From: Motacilla alba alba
Taxonomy: Eukaryota; Chordata; Aves; Passeriformes; Motacillidae
Direction: 5' to 3'
DNA: 64,000 nucleotides
NCBI RefSeq assembly: GCF_015832195.1
Contig: NC_052017.1
Location: forward strand, 77,687,801 to 77,751,800
In this document: positions 49,549 to 63,667 of the stretch, piece by piece
Numbering within the stretch: the stretch's first letter is position 1
How the letters are laid out: the number at the start of each line of letters is the position of its first letter
The notes under the pieces: generated by a model
Database searches by the model: none
Told to the model about the DNA's origin: nothing
Seen by the model: only the letters and a program-made list of their open reading frames with translations
Program-made: the position numbers and the translations under genes

Positions 49549-52012
49549 CTTAATTAATTATAAAAGGCATAAATATGAGCTCATGCAAGAGTGAAATGCC
49601 ATTCTACATTCCAGAAGCAGATTTTTTTCTCTCAAATTCTTTATTTTATTTTAATTTTTGTTGTTGCTGTTTTAAACTATCAACAGTCATTTTTAGTAAG
49701 TTTATGCCATGTCCTAAATATGAATTTTATAGAAAGCTTTTGCTGTAAAAGAGTTGTCTGGTTTGATTAATAGTCATCTTGAACAGGAAATACTTGCATA
49801 ATGCGAATACATCTTGGATACAGATCTGGCTCACAGCAGGTCTTTTGTGCTGCAGAGACTAACCTGGAACTATTCCCATTGATACTGCTTTAAACAATCC
49901 TGCTGGACTGCAACGTGTGGATACCAGCATCTCCTTCTGCAGGTTTTAAGCTATCCAGCTGGAGAGGGCAATTTACCCAAGTTCCACTAGACAGAGATGA
50001 AGAGGAGAAACCACCTGATTTCTGAGCTGTATAACTTGGCATTTTGGTCAGAAAGCCTCTAAACCCTATTACATGGCTCAGATTGCACACTTAGAGAGAT
50101 CAGAATAGAGGGCCAAAATATGGAAAATACTAAGGTTACTTGTTAGCTGGAAACAAAACCACTGCAAGCAGCAGTCTCAACCAAAACAAAAAGTACCAAA
50201 GGACAGAGGAAGATCTCTTGGCTAAAGTTCACTCATGTTTCCAGAAGATACTCAATGTCTACACTGAAGGTCTTGAAAGAAGCCCTGCAGCCAAAACAAG
50301 TGGGAAGGTCTCAAAAGTGAACTCCTTATTTTTCAGAATGGGAAACAAAGTTGGAGTTATCAGTCACTTGTCATTCAGGGAAGGATCCAGACAGTTTGAT
50401 AGGCTCACATGTAATCTAGGCAATGTGTTTAGTGTGATGGTACAATCATACAATAAGTATGATGGTTGATAGATTAAATTAGTCAAGGAGGTGAAGATGA
50501 GGGCTTGCTCTGGACAACTACAGAAAAGTCTTAATTGCACTCTGCCATTGGACATTACGTTGTCAAAAAATTTAATGTAGGTACGAATAAAACTCATTTG
50601 GATAAACTTTCAGGCATGCACACAAAAGTAGGTAATTTTCCACATAAAGTGAAAGAGTTTGAGCTGACCATTACTATTGACAATTAGGATTTTGGGATTG
50701 CAATAGACAGTTACCGACCATAGTTCCAAGTATACATAGTCTCAAATAAACAAACAAAGAAGGGCAAAATCAAAACTCTCACAAAAGAATAAAGAACAAG
50801 AAAAGAGCAATCATCACCACAGAGGAAAAGAAACAACTCAAGTTCTTCATGCAGTACTGGTCCCCTCCTCTCAAAACACTTTAGTATAAGCAGAAGCAGT
50901 TCAGAGAACGATGTTGAGGACAAGCAAAAATAAGAAACAGCTTTTGAATCACAAACCTTCTTCCGTCAGAAGAAGAGACAATTGAAAAAGAATATGATGG
51001 AGACCTGTACAGTCACAAGAGACATTAAAAAGCTATACCTCACCTATTTTCTTGCACAAGAGAACAGATGATAGAAACCAAACTAACCACTGACAGGCTC
51101 AAACCAAACAGACACAAGAGGGCAATGATCTGTAGCTGGAGGACAGCAGCATTTGCAGAAATCAGCTCCTATCATATTAATAATGCTTATAGTTCGTATC
51201 CAGCTCCATCAGCATTTAAAATCTCACTCCTTCCTCTCCCATGTGGATTTTTAAATCCTGTAAGAATGCCGTATAAGCACTTCCAATAAATATAGGACTG
51301 AAAACACATTATACTGCAAAGCGTTAAGAGCCGCCATCTCTTCCATATAGAGTATTGTGAACATGATTGAAACTGATGAGTGTTTTCAAGCCCTAAGGCT
51401 GACTGGAAGGTGCAATTAAATGCCTCCTTTTATAAGAACAGCTGGAGCCAAATGGTGGTTACAAACTGGTGAGGGCCAGAAGTCAAGAAAGTAAGCTGTG
51501 AACCAGGTCAAGAAAAGGTTAAGTTGCAAACAGGCAATCTGGCACTGAGGACTAAAAAAATTAATGTGTGCCCAATTGCTTAAGCGTGTAGGTATTAGGC
51601 TTCCCAATAAATATGTCTGAGTATAAAGGAAGGAAAAAACATAGCAGGAGATGAGCATTTTCTCTCAACAGCCTTGCAAAGGGTAAGGTAGACCTGGGTG
51701 AGACACATGGAAGCAGCAATTTAACTCAGAAGACAGGTAGGTGCAGTGCATAAGCAAGCCCCTCAGCTTGCTAATACCATAACACTCTGCAAGTCTCTCT
51801 ACAACTCCCCAATAAAACCTGAGATCATTCTAAGTGATTCTGTGGTAACTGCCCTCTTGAAGTTCAGAGAACCATGAGAATAATTTTAAGTCTAATTTTT
51901 GAAATTTTGAAAACAACCTTCCCAGTTCCCATACAATGCACAATGGCTCAAGCTAGCATTACTGCAAGTAACTTTTGAGTTTTGCAAAGTTTGACAGTGT
52001 TTTCTCTTCAGG

Positions 52013-52029
52013 TTTTTTTTTTTTTTTTT
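52013..52029. repeat. 17-base T homopolymer
   Basis: Simple T run in the intron, with no retroposon body recognised next to it. Confidence 0.88.
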
Positions 52030-55000
52030 GACTGACATTTCAGTCAAATACCACCTGTAAAAACTCATAGAGAAGGGCTGTGATCTACGTCTGACCATCT
52101 GCAGTATTATACATGAATTCTGGTTATAAAAAGAAAAAAAATTATTTCCCCAGAAGGTCCTGCAGGACAAAAATATACAGAAAATGGTTGGCATTTGGCA
52201 ATACTTCTATTAAAATCTAGTAAAGGAAGAAAGGAGAAGACTTTCCCAGCCATATAAATCTCAAGATGAGTTAAGAGAACCGTGGTAGGTATAAGGCAAG
52301 AAAAGACGTTTAATACTATCAGGATCTAAAAGTTATTGCTTATTTTTGCCAGAGATTTAAAAAAAAAGCTTCTTCAGGGAGCTACTTTTGCCTCTCATGC
52401 CCTCTCAGGGCATGCCTGATGTGGATAAAGCAATTAATTTCCAGTCAATGAAGCAGCAAAAGCTGCTGTTGCCTCCTAAAGGAAAGGGAACAGGTACTGG
52501 TGTGGGAAGGAAGAGTGATCCTCAGTGTTCATGCACAGTTTACAGATAACCATGCAGTGGCATTTTCCCAAAATATATTTTCCCCCCTTCAGCATCTCTC
52601 CACTCATGCATACACCTGAGTTTCTGCAGTAATTAGAGATGCCCCTGCAAGGCCCAGACTACCATGGAAAGGCTCTCAGGCCATTCTGAGACTTGAAGTG
52701 ATCTGTATTGCACCCATCAAACAGTGTCCAGCCAAAGCGTGATTAATCTTCCTTGAGTATTCTTCTGCCACTGGGTCCTTTATTCACACGTAGTTACGAC
52801 ATCAAGCAGCCCTAAGCAGGGCCCAAGTGCAGCAGCAAGCAGCTTTTTCTGCTTCCCAGCTGTGTGTGCTGCTTTGGATTAGAGCTGGATTGCTAATAAA
52901 GCAGCATAAGCGGCTGAGGGTGTGCCGAGAGCCAGGGGAGTGCATGCCTGCACAAATGCTTTCATGCTTCCAGGAAGGAAGAAGTCAACTTGAAGCGAAG
53001 CTTCAGTGAACTGTTCCTGCTGACCTTCCAGACTGCCCTAATTTTGCCAGTGCAGAAAGGTCACCTTTGCAACAACGAGCAACTCTATCAAAAGCATTAT
53101 TTTAACAGCAGTGCTGAGAACACAGCGAGTCTGTAATTAATAAAACAAGGAAACTCCACCAAGGTGTTTTTAAAGGGTTTGGTTAGAGGAAGAAGGTAAG
53201 AAAGCAACTTAATTGAAAAGCAGCAAAACAAAAGACATAATGCAGAGAGTTCACGGGAGTTCAGTTTTCATATATTTAATACATTTTTTTCAACACTACT
53301 GCTGTTTCTAAAATAGTCTGCTGTACTTCAGGAACAATGACGAGGCATATATATATAAGCTAAGAGTATATATATACACACCCTTAGGGTATTTGAAAAG
53401 GAACAGGTATCATCTGACAACTTTATTACAGGTTTTTAAGTGTAATAAGCACCTGTAGGGAACAGCAAGAGCATTAAGAAACAGGGAAGTGAAATAAGCA
53501 GGAACAAAGACATTTGTGACAGTATCAGCACAGGAATTACAAATATATTTCAATGCTCAGTCTGAATTACTAGACACACAGTATCTGTAGTAAGGGGGCA
53601 CTTTGCCACAACATGGAAAAAATCACCTTCAAGCACCAAATCCCTTCAATGATTTGTATAATAAATTATCAGTGAGGCAAATCACCATGGTTGGACTGAC
53701 AATTGCAGTATTATGAACACTCAAAGAACAGCTGCACATTGAAGAAAGACCTATGCTGCTTTCAGGGAAGGTATACCGAGCATGAAAATATTAATCAGCT
53801 TATCTGCAGTAAAAAAATAAAAGCAGCTTTACTGAATCCTCATTTTTGCTCATGCAAACCTTCTGAAGAAAAGCTTCTCCACCATGATTTTAAGAGCTGT
53901 GGTGGCCAGCCTGCAGAGGCATTCAGCTGCCTAGTAGAGCACGCAGAACCTGGCCAGCCCTACATGTGATAGCAAAGATCACTGCCAACACACCACAAGT
54001 ATAAGCACAGAAGGATCTAGAATATATCTTTATCTATCTCAGGGAAGAATGTCACAAATTTACCTGCCATTAATTAATTACAGAAAAAAAAAAATGCTGA
54101 GAAGTTCCCTCTCATCTCTGAGTCACTCTTTTCCTTTAGCCTCATCCCTTTAGTTTAAGGTACTGGTCATCTTTATTCTGCATAGCTATTTATAAATAGT
54201 TCCCCATTTACTCTGTTTATCGTGGCTTGCTTCATTGGACTAGCTTCATCTTTTGAGCTTCATGCTACCTCTGGCAGTTCTGAAAGACTGCTGTTCACTT
54301 GACCACCCAGTTTAAATTCCTATGCAAGAGAGTACCCTAATGGTGTGTTTATTAATAAAACTCTGCTCAGTACTATTTGATTTCCATCCCTTCTTCTCTG
54401 TGACCATTCCTTCTTCTTCAGTACATCTTTTGAAAGATCTCACACTCAGCAGTTCTTGCCTATTGTCTTAATCTTCTGTAGTGTGTTCCACAATACTCCG
54501 CACTTTTCATAGCACCACTAGGACCTCTGCTTCAGAATATTTATGTGACATGCTTGCCATACCTTTAGTTCCTGGTTGGGAATGGATTATGGAATAGTAA
54601 ACAACACTGTTTAATTTCTTTTGAGGGTTACAGATGCTGAATGCCATTGTTACTGCTGTAGTCTTATCACTGACACGTCTTTTCCTTTCTTTGTGCAGCA
54701 GGTAGGTCATCAAGCTTCTCTCATGCTCTGCCCCAATTTCTGAGGTAGTTTCTCCCACCTCATGCAAAATCCTGTCCTCTTTTTAGCATTTATAATTTTA
54801 GTTCTTCTCTGAACCCAGGCCTCAGCTCACAGAGACTAACCAATTCACAATTCAGGGAAACATGTTACTCTCCATCCTTAGCAATCCCTCAGATTGAAAG
54901 GAGATCTGTACTGTTGCTTTATATTCCCCCTTCTTTACACTCTAATAGGCTTTTTATAGCCTCCATCACCTTTGCACAGTCAGGAAGGAAACAGTACATA

Positions 55001-58000
55001 ACAGATTGGAGAAGCAAAATTAGTGAAGAAAAAAGCAGATGCTTCCCCAGCTTATGCAGTAAACATTTTTAACAGTTCTACAGACCCTGGAATGGCTTGA
55101 GTCAAATTATGAACCAGTTTTAAATGAATGAAAAATGAAAAAAAAAATTGTAATGGGGGAAGAAAGTCACCCTAAAACATTCTCAGTCTGGAAAACATTT
55201 TCCTTGTCAGACAAAAAAAGAAGGAAAACAAAGACAAAAGGCGTGTGATCTGAAGTGCTGGATTCAAAATCAAAAGCTGTATCTAACCAAGACACTGCAC
55301 ACAATGCCATGGCAGCTCTTGGAGTCTGACTCTTCTGCCTACCTCTTAGCAGTAAGAGATGGTGATATACAGCAATTCTAGTAAGCTCTATTCTTATTAA
55401 AATAATGTCTTTAAAGAGGCATGCTTACAGTTTTAGTTGTCAGCATCAAAAGATTTTTTTTAACAAGTCATATTATATTAAAGAAGGAAAATATGGAAGA
55501 ATCAAGAGTTTAAGGTTGAGAAGAGCTAATTTTTTTTAAAGAACAAAACCCAGGGACTTAGAAGCTCACAAACTTATCAACAACTCAAAATTTAGACATT
55601 GTGTTGCTTTATGTGATGTATCTTCACATAATTCAGACTCAAGCTTTATGTGGTAACCTAAAGGAAGTATTTATATAGAAATATTTAATAAGTTTTAAAA
55701 ACCTTTATATATTTGTGCAAGAGCCACCCAATGCCAATGTAAACATGTTTTAATCTGGATCTCAATATTTATACTTGCAAATTCTTCAAATTCTGTTATT
55801 TACATTTATACTGCAGAGCATTTTGAAACCATTGCTTGCACTAAAGAGTGGCAAAAGTATCCCATTTTCACTCTATTTTGATATGACTATGACGTTTTCC
55901 TGAACTTAGGCCTTCTGTCCAACACAGGAACTTTTCATCTTCATAAAAACGCAATTGAGGAAAGGACTCTTAACACATAACTGCCTTAATCCAGCCAGAC
56001 CAGCATTTAACATCTTATATATTTTACTTAAACAAAATGTAAGTGACTCTAGGGAAAGCAACATTAATAAACATGATCATATAAACTTTGCAGTGAAAAT
56101 TCAATTTTACCTTTAATAGCGTCTCTCAAACAGTAAACTTTATTATAAGACCAACAACTTAATCAGATCCTAGCACCAAAATCAGGTGTTTCATTTTCAA
56201 TTTTTAATGTTTGTTCAATTGCTTCTTGGAATATTTCATGCCCTAAATAAGATAGAAAATGCCAATGAAAATGTCAGATTCTGCTGGAAACTGGACTGAT
56301 GCCTCCACTCAGTTCCAGGAAAATTATTCTTGACCAAGGAAAGCATTCCTCTTTGCTTACTGCAAGATTCTATATCTGACTGTAAGAGATGAAATACTAA
56401 AATTTCTCCAGAACGCTACTCTAAAACTTGGGTTAGTGGCAATTTCAGAGTCACACTGCTCTGAGATGATGGTGCAAATTACATCCAATGGTGAAAAGGA
56501 AACAATTGTGATACGACCTGATCATAGATCTTTATATTTCTTTGGTTGTTTTAAGTCTCCAAAATGCTCTACAATTTTCTCCTACACACTATCACCCTCA
56601 GCACTTATTCCTAGTATTTCCATTGAAATTTCCAGAAATGCTCTGAGGCATTTTCCTCCCTGCCCTCATCACAGTATTTGCAGCACACAAATAAGCACAG
56701 CCTGGCTTGTCCCTTAAGTATACTTTCTGTTTAAAGACACTATTGTTCTTTACATGCAAACATATAATTTGCCAGACACTAATTTCTTTCTCTATAATGT
56801 CTTTAGCATATTTAAAGGCAACTCCACAAACTTTATATGCTAGGCTAGCGCATCATTAACTTTTTCAGGGATGCTATTTACATCTCTTTCCCAAGAACAC
56901 ATGGAAGAGCTTTTGCCCATTTGGAAATTCTGTGTGGAGCCAAGCTTTCCACACTTAGTGGAAGCTCTCAGGTTTCTGAGAGCCTCCAGTGCTGCATGCT
57001 CAGTTTGAGTGATTACACCCAGACTTGCCATAAACAGTTGCTTCAGCTTCTACAGTGGGGCACGGGGAAGAGAATGACAGTGCATCCATAATCTGCTCTG
57101 ACATTGTAATGTTTCCACCAACGTGTGAAAAAAACAAATCTTGACTTTCAACTGCAACTTAGTGTGGCTGAAGAGTGTAATGAAAGACAACTTTGCTGCA
57201 AAAGCAAAAAGAACTCCCCTGCCCCTGCGGAGTCCAGGCTGATCATGAGCACTACGTATAAAGGACAAGAGAGAAGAGGTGCTCCATTTCTGTATGGTTA
57301 AGATTTTGCCAAAATACATAAATATTGGAAGGGAAGTAAAAGCTGATGTTTATATGCAAGGTTAATCTTCGCAGTTCTACGGATTGTCATTAAATAACGG
57401 TGGGCAAGAAACTCACAGGAAACATAATTTTATTACTGAATCTTCTGTACTTTTGTCTCACTACTTGTTCTAAAAGCGTTGAAAAAGAGTCTTACAGACT
57501 GACATTGGTGCAGTTGCACCCATCAGCCTGCCCTAAACTCTGTACCTATCCTATGGAAAATCTAATTTATGCGCAAAGATGCATGGTGACAATAAAATAT
57601 GTACATTTTTGTAATGTCATAAAATTATCCTTTCGTGTACATTTCAGCCAAGTACAACAACAACTGGAAATTTTAAATTACTATAATGAATTTTGTACTT
57701 ATAAAGGGGGAAAATGCAAAGCAATTGCATCCTCCTTCTCTAAAAGCTAAACTGTTCTAAAAGCAGACAAACCTTGCGCACAAAGTATTGTATTGATGGG
57801 CTGATCTTGCAAGTATACTGCATAGGCACAAACCAACTCTTTGCACATCCTCTGGAAAGAAAAACATGAAATTCCTCCACTCCATTACCTGAGTTTCTAG
57901 ATGACTCAGACATATGTTTCCAGTGCTTCCAATAACTTGACAGGCTTGCAGGTTTCTGCATTCTTTCAAGATTAGGGAAACCATATGACAAGTTGAAAGA

Positions 58001-61000
58001 ACTACAACAGCATTGCTTTGGCACACACGGGGACAGAAAGGCTCTGCAGAAACAGGAGCATTAAGGAATGGAAAGAAATTACTCTTAGAGAAAGCAAATC
58101 TGTAGGATTCAACACAAGCTCCAAGGGACAAACAAGGTGAAATGTTCCAGGGGATTTCTCGCTATTTACAGAACACTTAATTACTTCAAGGACCGCTTGT
58201 TTCTGCTCTTCTGGATGCTGCAAACCTGTCACACCACAGGACAGATTTACAAGATGAATTTCCTTCAGTGCCCAGCCAGATGCAGGAGGTCCCACCCTGT
58301 CAGCTGGGTTGGTTTGACTCCACATGTAAGCCCATCTTCCCCTGGATTGCCGAAATGCTGCAGTTGTTGGAGCTTCCCATTGTGTCACAGCACTGCGCGG
58401 CTCGCACAGCTGCGCCGGCCTCTCCGCAGTCTGGCTCTGCTCGCGCCTGGGGAAGGCAGCACCACAGTCTCTTCTCTTGCGTGCCAGAAGAAATGGATCA
58501 GTGAACCCCAGGTGGGATGTGCTGTGCAGCAGCCAAAATGAGGCCATTTTTAAGAGGCCAAAAGCAGCCCTTTGAAGCGTCAATAGATGTAATGCTCTGC
58601 ATCATGTCACAGAGTTTTCTGCCATGGATCACAAGGAAACCCAAGGTTTGCTGCAGAAAGATGTGATCCGTAACTCTGCTGTCACGAGCTCAAGCAAGCT
58701 ATGACAGCCATTGCGCCTTCCTCACTAGTGAGACATGCTGCAGTTGGGATATATGAAGGAAGAATGAGACAGGACACAAGACACAAATCAAGTACCTAAA
58801 GAGACCTTTGGAAAGCCAACTCATGACAATGAAACTGTTAACATGAGGGTACTTACAGACATCTGGCAAAGGATTTCAGTGCTTAACCTCTGCTTTCAAA
58901 AACAGAATATGCAGACACTGGGAAAGAGATGAAGGTATAGGTTTTGAACCACTCTCAGCCTCTGCAGGCCTGTTAGATATATGAAATAATATATTTTTGT
59001 TCCCCAGCAAATGTCTTCTAAATGAATAGTGTATAACCACTGCAAACTATCCATAGGGAGAAATACCTAAGCAGTTATTCTGTTGCCATGTATCTACTCC
59101 AGACTCCTTGCTACTCACAGAAAAATTCAATTGCTTAGTGAGTTTAGATGATTGTTAGAAGGAATAATTTCTGCCATCTTTTTCTTAATCTTAATAAAGT
59201 CTTTTCCCTCTTGCCTCCTTCTAATTTCAGTATAAAATATGCTCCCATGTTAAATGTGACTGCAAAGAAAATTACATGATTTACAACAGAATTCAAGTTA
59301 CACTCATAATCTTTAAATTCTGTTTCTTGAAACTTGCTATATAAAACCCCAATTGCTTCTGAGAATTAAGAGAAAATGTCCATAAAAAAGCTTAGCACAA
59401 AATGCTTAAATCCAATCTTATTTAGCAAGCACATGTTCTACACTGTTGAATGCGTTCCAGAATGAAGCTTCACATTATTTCCAAGTAGTCTTTACTGTCC
59501 TATGAAGCAGTCCATTGTATGAACTTTTTGGATTGGACATATAAGCAGGTAACACAGACACGTTTATTTAATGCTGTAACTGAAATCAGGCCTATATTCA
59601 GTATAAAACTTAGCCCAAGGATCAAGGATTGACAAATGCCTAGGTCAATGAAATGAGAAAATGGGGCAAAATATTGGGAATCCTGGGTAAACTAGACCTG
59701 AAGGCTCCCACCCCACAAGGCACAGGATGTACCAAACTATAAGTCTATAACTCTTCCAACTCTGAGTGGAGCTTCAAGACATGAAATCATATTTTGTCCT
59801 GCTACTGACAGGCCAATCTCACCAGACTTACTTAAAGATGCTGCAGAATAATGCAGGACTTGTTCCAAATAATTCTTCGTGTTTGATGCTGTGAAGAAGG
59901 CTCTGTTGCATCCATTGTCCTTCTCTTGGTCAACAGGACCAACTAACTTTATGTACAGCATCATCAGGTCAAAAAGAAGAAAGCAAAAAAAAAAAGTGGA
60001 TGTGCCACCCCTCAAGTCCATCAAACAACTGAACTACCTGTGTACAAAAATGGGGGCTACCACCCTGTCATTCAAGTGCTCAATCACTCTTCTGCCTAGA
60101 ATGTGGTGTGAGGCACAACCCTCCTCAGCCAGATTAGTTTCCATTCTTTACGGAAGGTAAGTCACATGCTTGATCACTGCTAAGGGGTACCTGAAATGGT
60201 ACTTCATGAATCAAAGTACCTAGCTTGCTTATTTATCACAAAGAGTGACTATTTTACCTTCCTCTTCCACAGAAGAAGACAGAAAAGCAACTATGTGCAT
60301 TGTATTGCTAAAAAATTGCCTAAATTTGCTCATCAAAGTACTGGCACAGCATCTGCACAACCCAAAGGAGGTGGTGGCCAAGCAGAAGCAAATTGGACAT
60401 TTGACCCCTGACTGGCAAAGTAGTGATGTGCCACCAGTTCACTTCGGCTAAGTCCAACTACAACAAACAATCCTGGCCTCAAACCTTTCCCCATCTCTAA
60501 CAACACTTTGAATCAAGCCTTTGGTTTGCTAAGTTCATACAACATCAGAAATGTATTAATGCTTTTAAACTCTACATGTCAAAAAGGAACTAAACACCTC
60601 TTGGGCTAACATTTTTTCTAAAACACTTTCACAACCATGACTGTAAATCACACTTGCAACACAATCAGAAACTTGACAGAAGCAGAGGCTTACACCTCCC
60701 AATAAGTAGTACATGTCATCTGGTGGGCAAAATGCCCTCTGGGAAACTGGGGTAGAAAACCCCAGGCAGTAGATGCCTGAATGAACACATAGTTGATAAA
60801 GGCCAAAAATATTATCAGAGGGAAAAAAACTTAAACAACCTAGTGATTTCTCAGTCTGGAGAGAAGCTGGAAATAAAAATTCATATATGTTCCACTGGAC
60901 ACCAAAACAAAAGGCAAAAAAAACCCTACAGACTCAACAGGAATAATTATCTTAGGGCATTTCCAACTCCTCCTCCCTCTCCCAGAAAGCCTCTCCACAA

Positions 61001-62411
61001 TCCAGAGGCAGTGTAAATTTCAGGTCATGCTGTTTTCCATACAGCTCTATATTTGTCCACCTCTCCTCCTACTTTAGTCACTCATCACTCCTGCTGTCAG
61101 GTGGCTGGACCAACAAGCTCTATCTACACTCCAAACAGTTGTTAAACTGTTAATGAACTGTGAAGATTGCTACAGGCTATTTTGGATCTACAGAACAGCT
61201 TGTGCATCTAGAAACATGTATTCCTCCCACCCATTAATATTATTTGCTCCAAAATATAAAATACCTCTCCTCACAAATCCCTCCTGTGAAACTTCAAGCA
61301 CACTGCCCACAGAAATGTGGGTGCTGCAAAGCTGCACCAGGAAGACACTGCTCAGTGTTACCCTCCAAGCCAGCAGCAGCCTTACCTCCATTTGCTTACA
61401 GTGACTTCTTATTGTTTTCCACCCCTGACTACTCAGTGCTGCCAGGCAGGCCCTCCTCAGCTCCATGTAATTTACTTAAGCAATGCTATGATTCATCCTT
61501 CACAAGGTCTTGAAGCAATGTGGCTTATTTTCCACACTTGTATTGACATAAAAAATTTCTCAATTGTATTTCCTTTCACAGACCCCAGACTGTTTATTAA
61601 GGCATCAAGTATCATCAGTGTCCTCCAGGCTGGTGGTGCTCTTGGCTAACCATACTGATCAGACCACAGCCAAACTGTGACTGAACTGTCAAATAAGTCA
61701 GTGGTAAGAAAGATTTTAAATCCTGTTGGGAGATATGGCTTATCCAAAAATTGCAATGAATATGGGTTTTATTTTTATTTTTTTTAAATTTATTATGTGG
61801 TTGCTTAGTTTCACTTAAACTTTTTAAAAACTACTTGGTGGTTTAAGGAAAGAAAAAGTGACGTATTCTGCCAATTCTCTCTCATTCATCTATTTCCTTG
61901 TTCTATTGTGCTCCAAATGTCTGTTTCACTTGTTAACAATTAAGCTCAGAATTTCATGTTTTTAGATCCCTATGCACTGAGGTAGTATCCACATACATCA
62001 GGAGAGAGTGAATTGTACTGTGACAGCAAGTGAGGCAGTTCCCACCTGGCAAAGCTCACATAACCAATTTCTCAGGTGCTGCAAGTCCTTCAAGGCCCAA
62101 ATGAGGTAAAGCTGAGGTGCTGCCCCTGATCCAGCTCAGGAACTTGGGATCTGATCTTTGCTCACCTCTGTCCTGGAGTCTGTGCAGTGCAGATGCAAGC
62201 GAGTGCAACTGTCTGTTCCAGCTGGTCAAAACCAAAAAAGTTTCTAAAAGGTGTAAATGAAATTAAGTGCTGCCTGCAGTTGCCTTCACGTGGGATATGA
62301 AAACATGATACACCAGCATACTCTCTGATGTGTAGGAAAAAACACTGATTTTAATTCTGAATGTTCCCTGTCTCTGCCATCACACAAGGTAGCAGGTGTA
62401 GGAAGCGGCCT

Positions 62412-62449
62412 CATAAGGATTTATAATATCTCATAAGGATCATAAGGAT
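62412..62449. repeat. three interspersed copies of CATAAGGAT
   Basis: CATAAGGAT occurs at 62412-62420, 62432-62440 and 62441-62449; the last two are directly adjacent and the first two share a preceding T. It looks like stepwise local duplication. Confidence 0.85.
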
Positions 62450-62824
62450 AAGATCCATTACCTCTCATATGTTGTAACACCCTTCTTGGGATGCCCATGG
62501 AATACAATCCAGTCAGGAAGCCCTACAAATATCCTGACATGACACATACAAGACAAGCATCTTTTACATACACAAATTCAGAGTATCTGCTGTTCAACCA
62601 GAAGGCAATTGCAAAGGTACTAGATTTTTATCCCTGTTTCTTGGAGGGGAAAAGTATATAGCCCAATATTATCATCTTCCATGAATAACTGCAAGAGAGT
62701 TGTGGTTTGGTATGTGGATAAGGAAACACCAGGCAGGAAGAGAACACTGTCTCTGTTGGCACTAACATAAGCTCAGCTAGCACACCACTCTGTTCTGCAG
62801 TGCACAACACAAATTGTATGGAAA

Positions 62825-63120
62825 AACTGGAGAGAGATCAGTAAGAGCCACAAGAATGACTAAAACACATTTCAGCAGACTAGGAAATTCAAGCAGCTGA
62901 GGATATTTATCTTACAGAGGAGGTCCAGGATAACTGTTTGTAAGTGCCAGTAGGAAAAGATAGATTTGATAGAGGACCACTCAACTTTGGATGTAAAACA
63001 TATAATTATGTATAACATTTGGAAATTGCAGTAGACATTCTTATTGGAAAAAAATTATTTAAAAAACCCCATAAAATCCAATGACGCTCTGGAACAATTT
63101 ATGAGATTGATTCCCTCTAC
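62825..63120 (+). mobile_element. ancient, degraded CR1-like LINE fragment, plus orientation
   Basis: The order of decayed phrases follows the 3' region of old amniote CR1 elements in forward orientation: GAATGACTAAAACACATTTC, GATATTTATCTTACAGAGG, AGGATAACTGTTTGTAAGTGC, GGAAAAGATAGATTTGATAG, then GGAAATTGCAGTAGACATTC, and CGCTCTGGAACAATTTATGAG followed by GATTGATTCCCTCTAC. Divergence is high. It lies about 550 bases left of a young CR1 in the opposite orientation. Edges are approximate and the call rests on recalled consensus. Confidence 0.55.
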
Positions 63121-63667
63121 TCATTTATTTTAGCTGATTTTGAGAGTTCTAAAAACTGTTAGAATTCTAGAATTGTTTAGAACTGTAAAACAGTCTTACG
63201 CTCTTACATAAGGAAGTAAAGGTGTGTGTTTCCTGTCCATGCACTCATTACAGACCCTTCTGCAGTGAGAAATTACTAAATTCGTAGAAACTTAAAAGAT
63301 ATTTTGCAACCTCTTCAAAGAGTTATTCTTCTTTTAGAATTACTACCAGTTAGGCCTGGAAGTAATTAACATCACACTGATACTTTGTTTCAACTTTTTA
63401 AGAAAAAATATTCTGCCACCATCTTTCCCACCACTTAAGCAATGTCCCTGAGTAACTACAAAGAATGAAAGAGGAATGACAGAGAGGGGAAAAGAAAGCA
63501 ATTTATTACCTCATTATTCAACTGCCAAATGCAAGAGCTAGCATACAAGGAGGGCATCTCCCATTTAATCATTTAATTTGCTAGCTTTTGAAGAAAACAG
63601 AATGAGAGCTATTTAATTTGCATTATAGTTCAGTAATACTTGGAGCACAACATTCTCAACACAGATA

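Larger units (their letters stand above)
49549..62824. other. FBXL7 intron segment, mostly unique AT-rich sequence
   Basis: No gene is supported. It holds a T run at 52013-52029, paired TATATA blocks at about 53347-53377, a small CpG cluster at 58390-58450 and a three-copy CATAAGGAT repeat at 62412-62449. The longest frame not from FBXL7 (193 codons, minus strand, 58002-58583) overlaps opposing frames over the CpG cluster and has no recognisable domain. Confidence 0.55.

Noticed and set aside
58002..58583. 193-codon minus-strand open frame
   Set aside because: No recognisable domain, and opposing frames overlap the same GC-rich patch. I kept the CpG cluster as an observation but not the frame as a gene.
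60270..60415. Exon-like segment after CCTTCCTCTTCCACAG
   Set aside because: The frame ends within about 140 bases and matches no family; there is no donor or partner exon.
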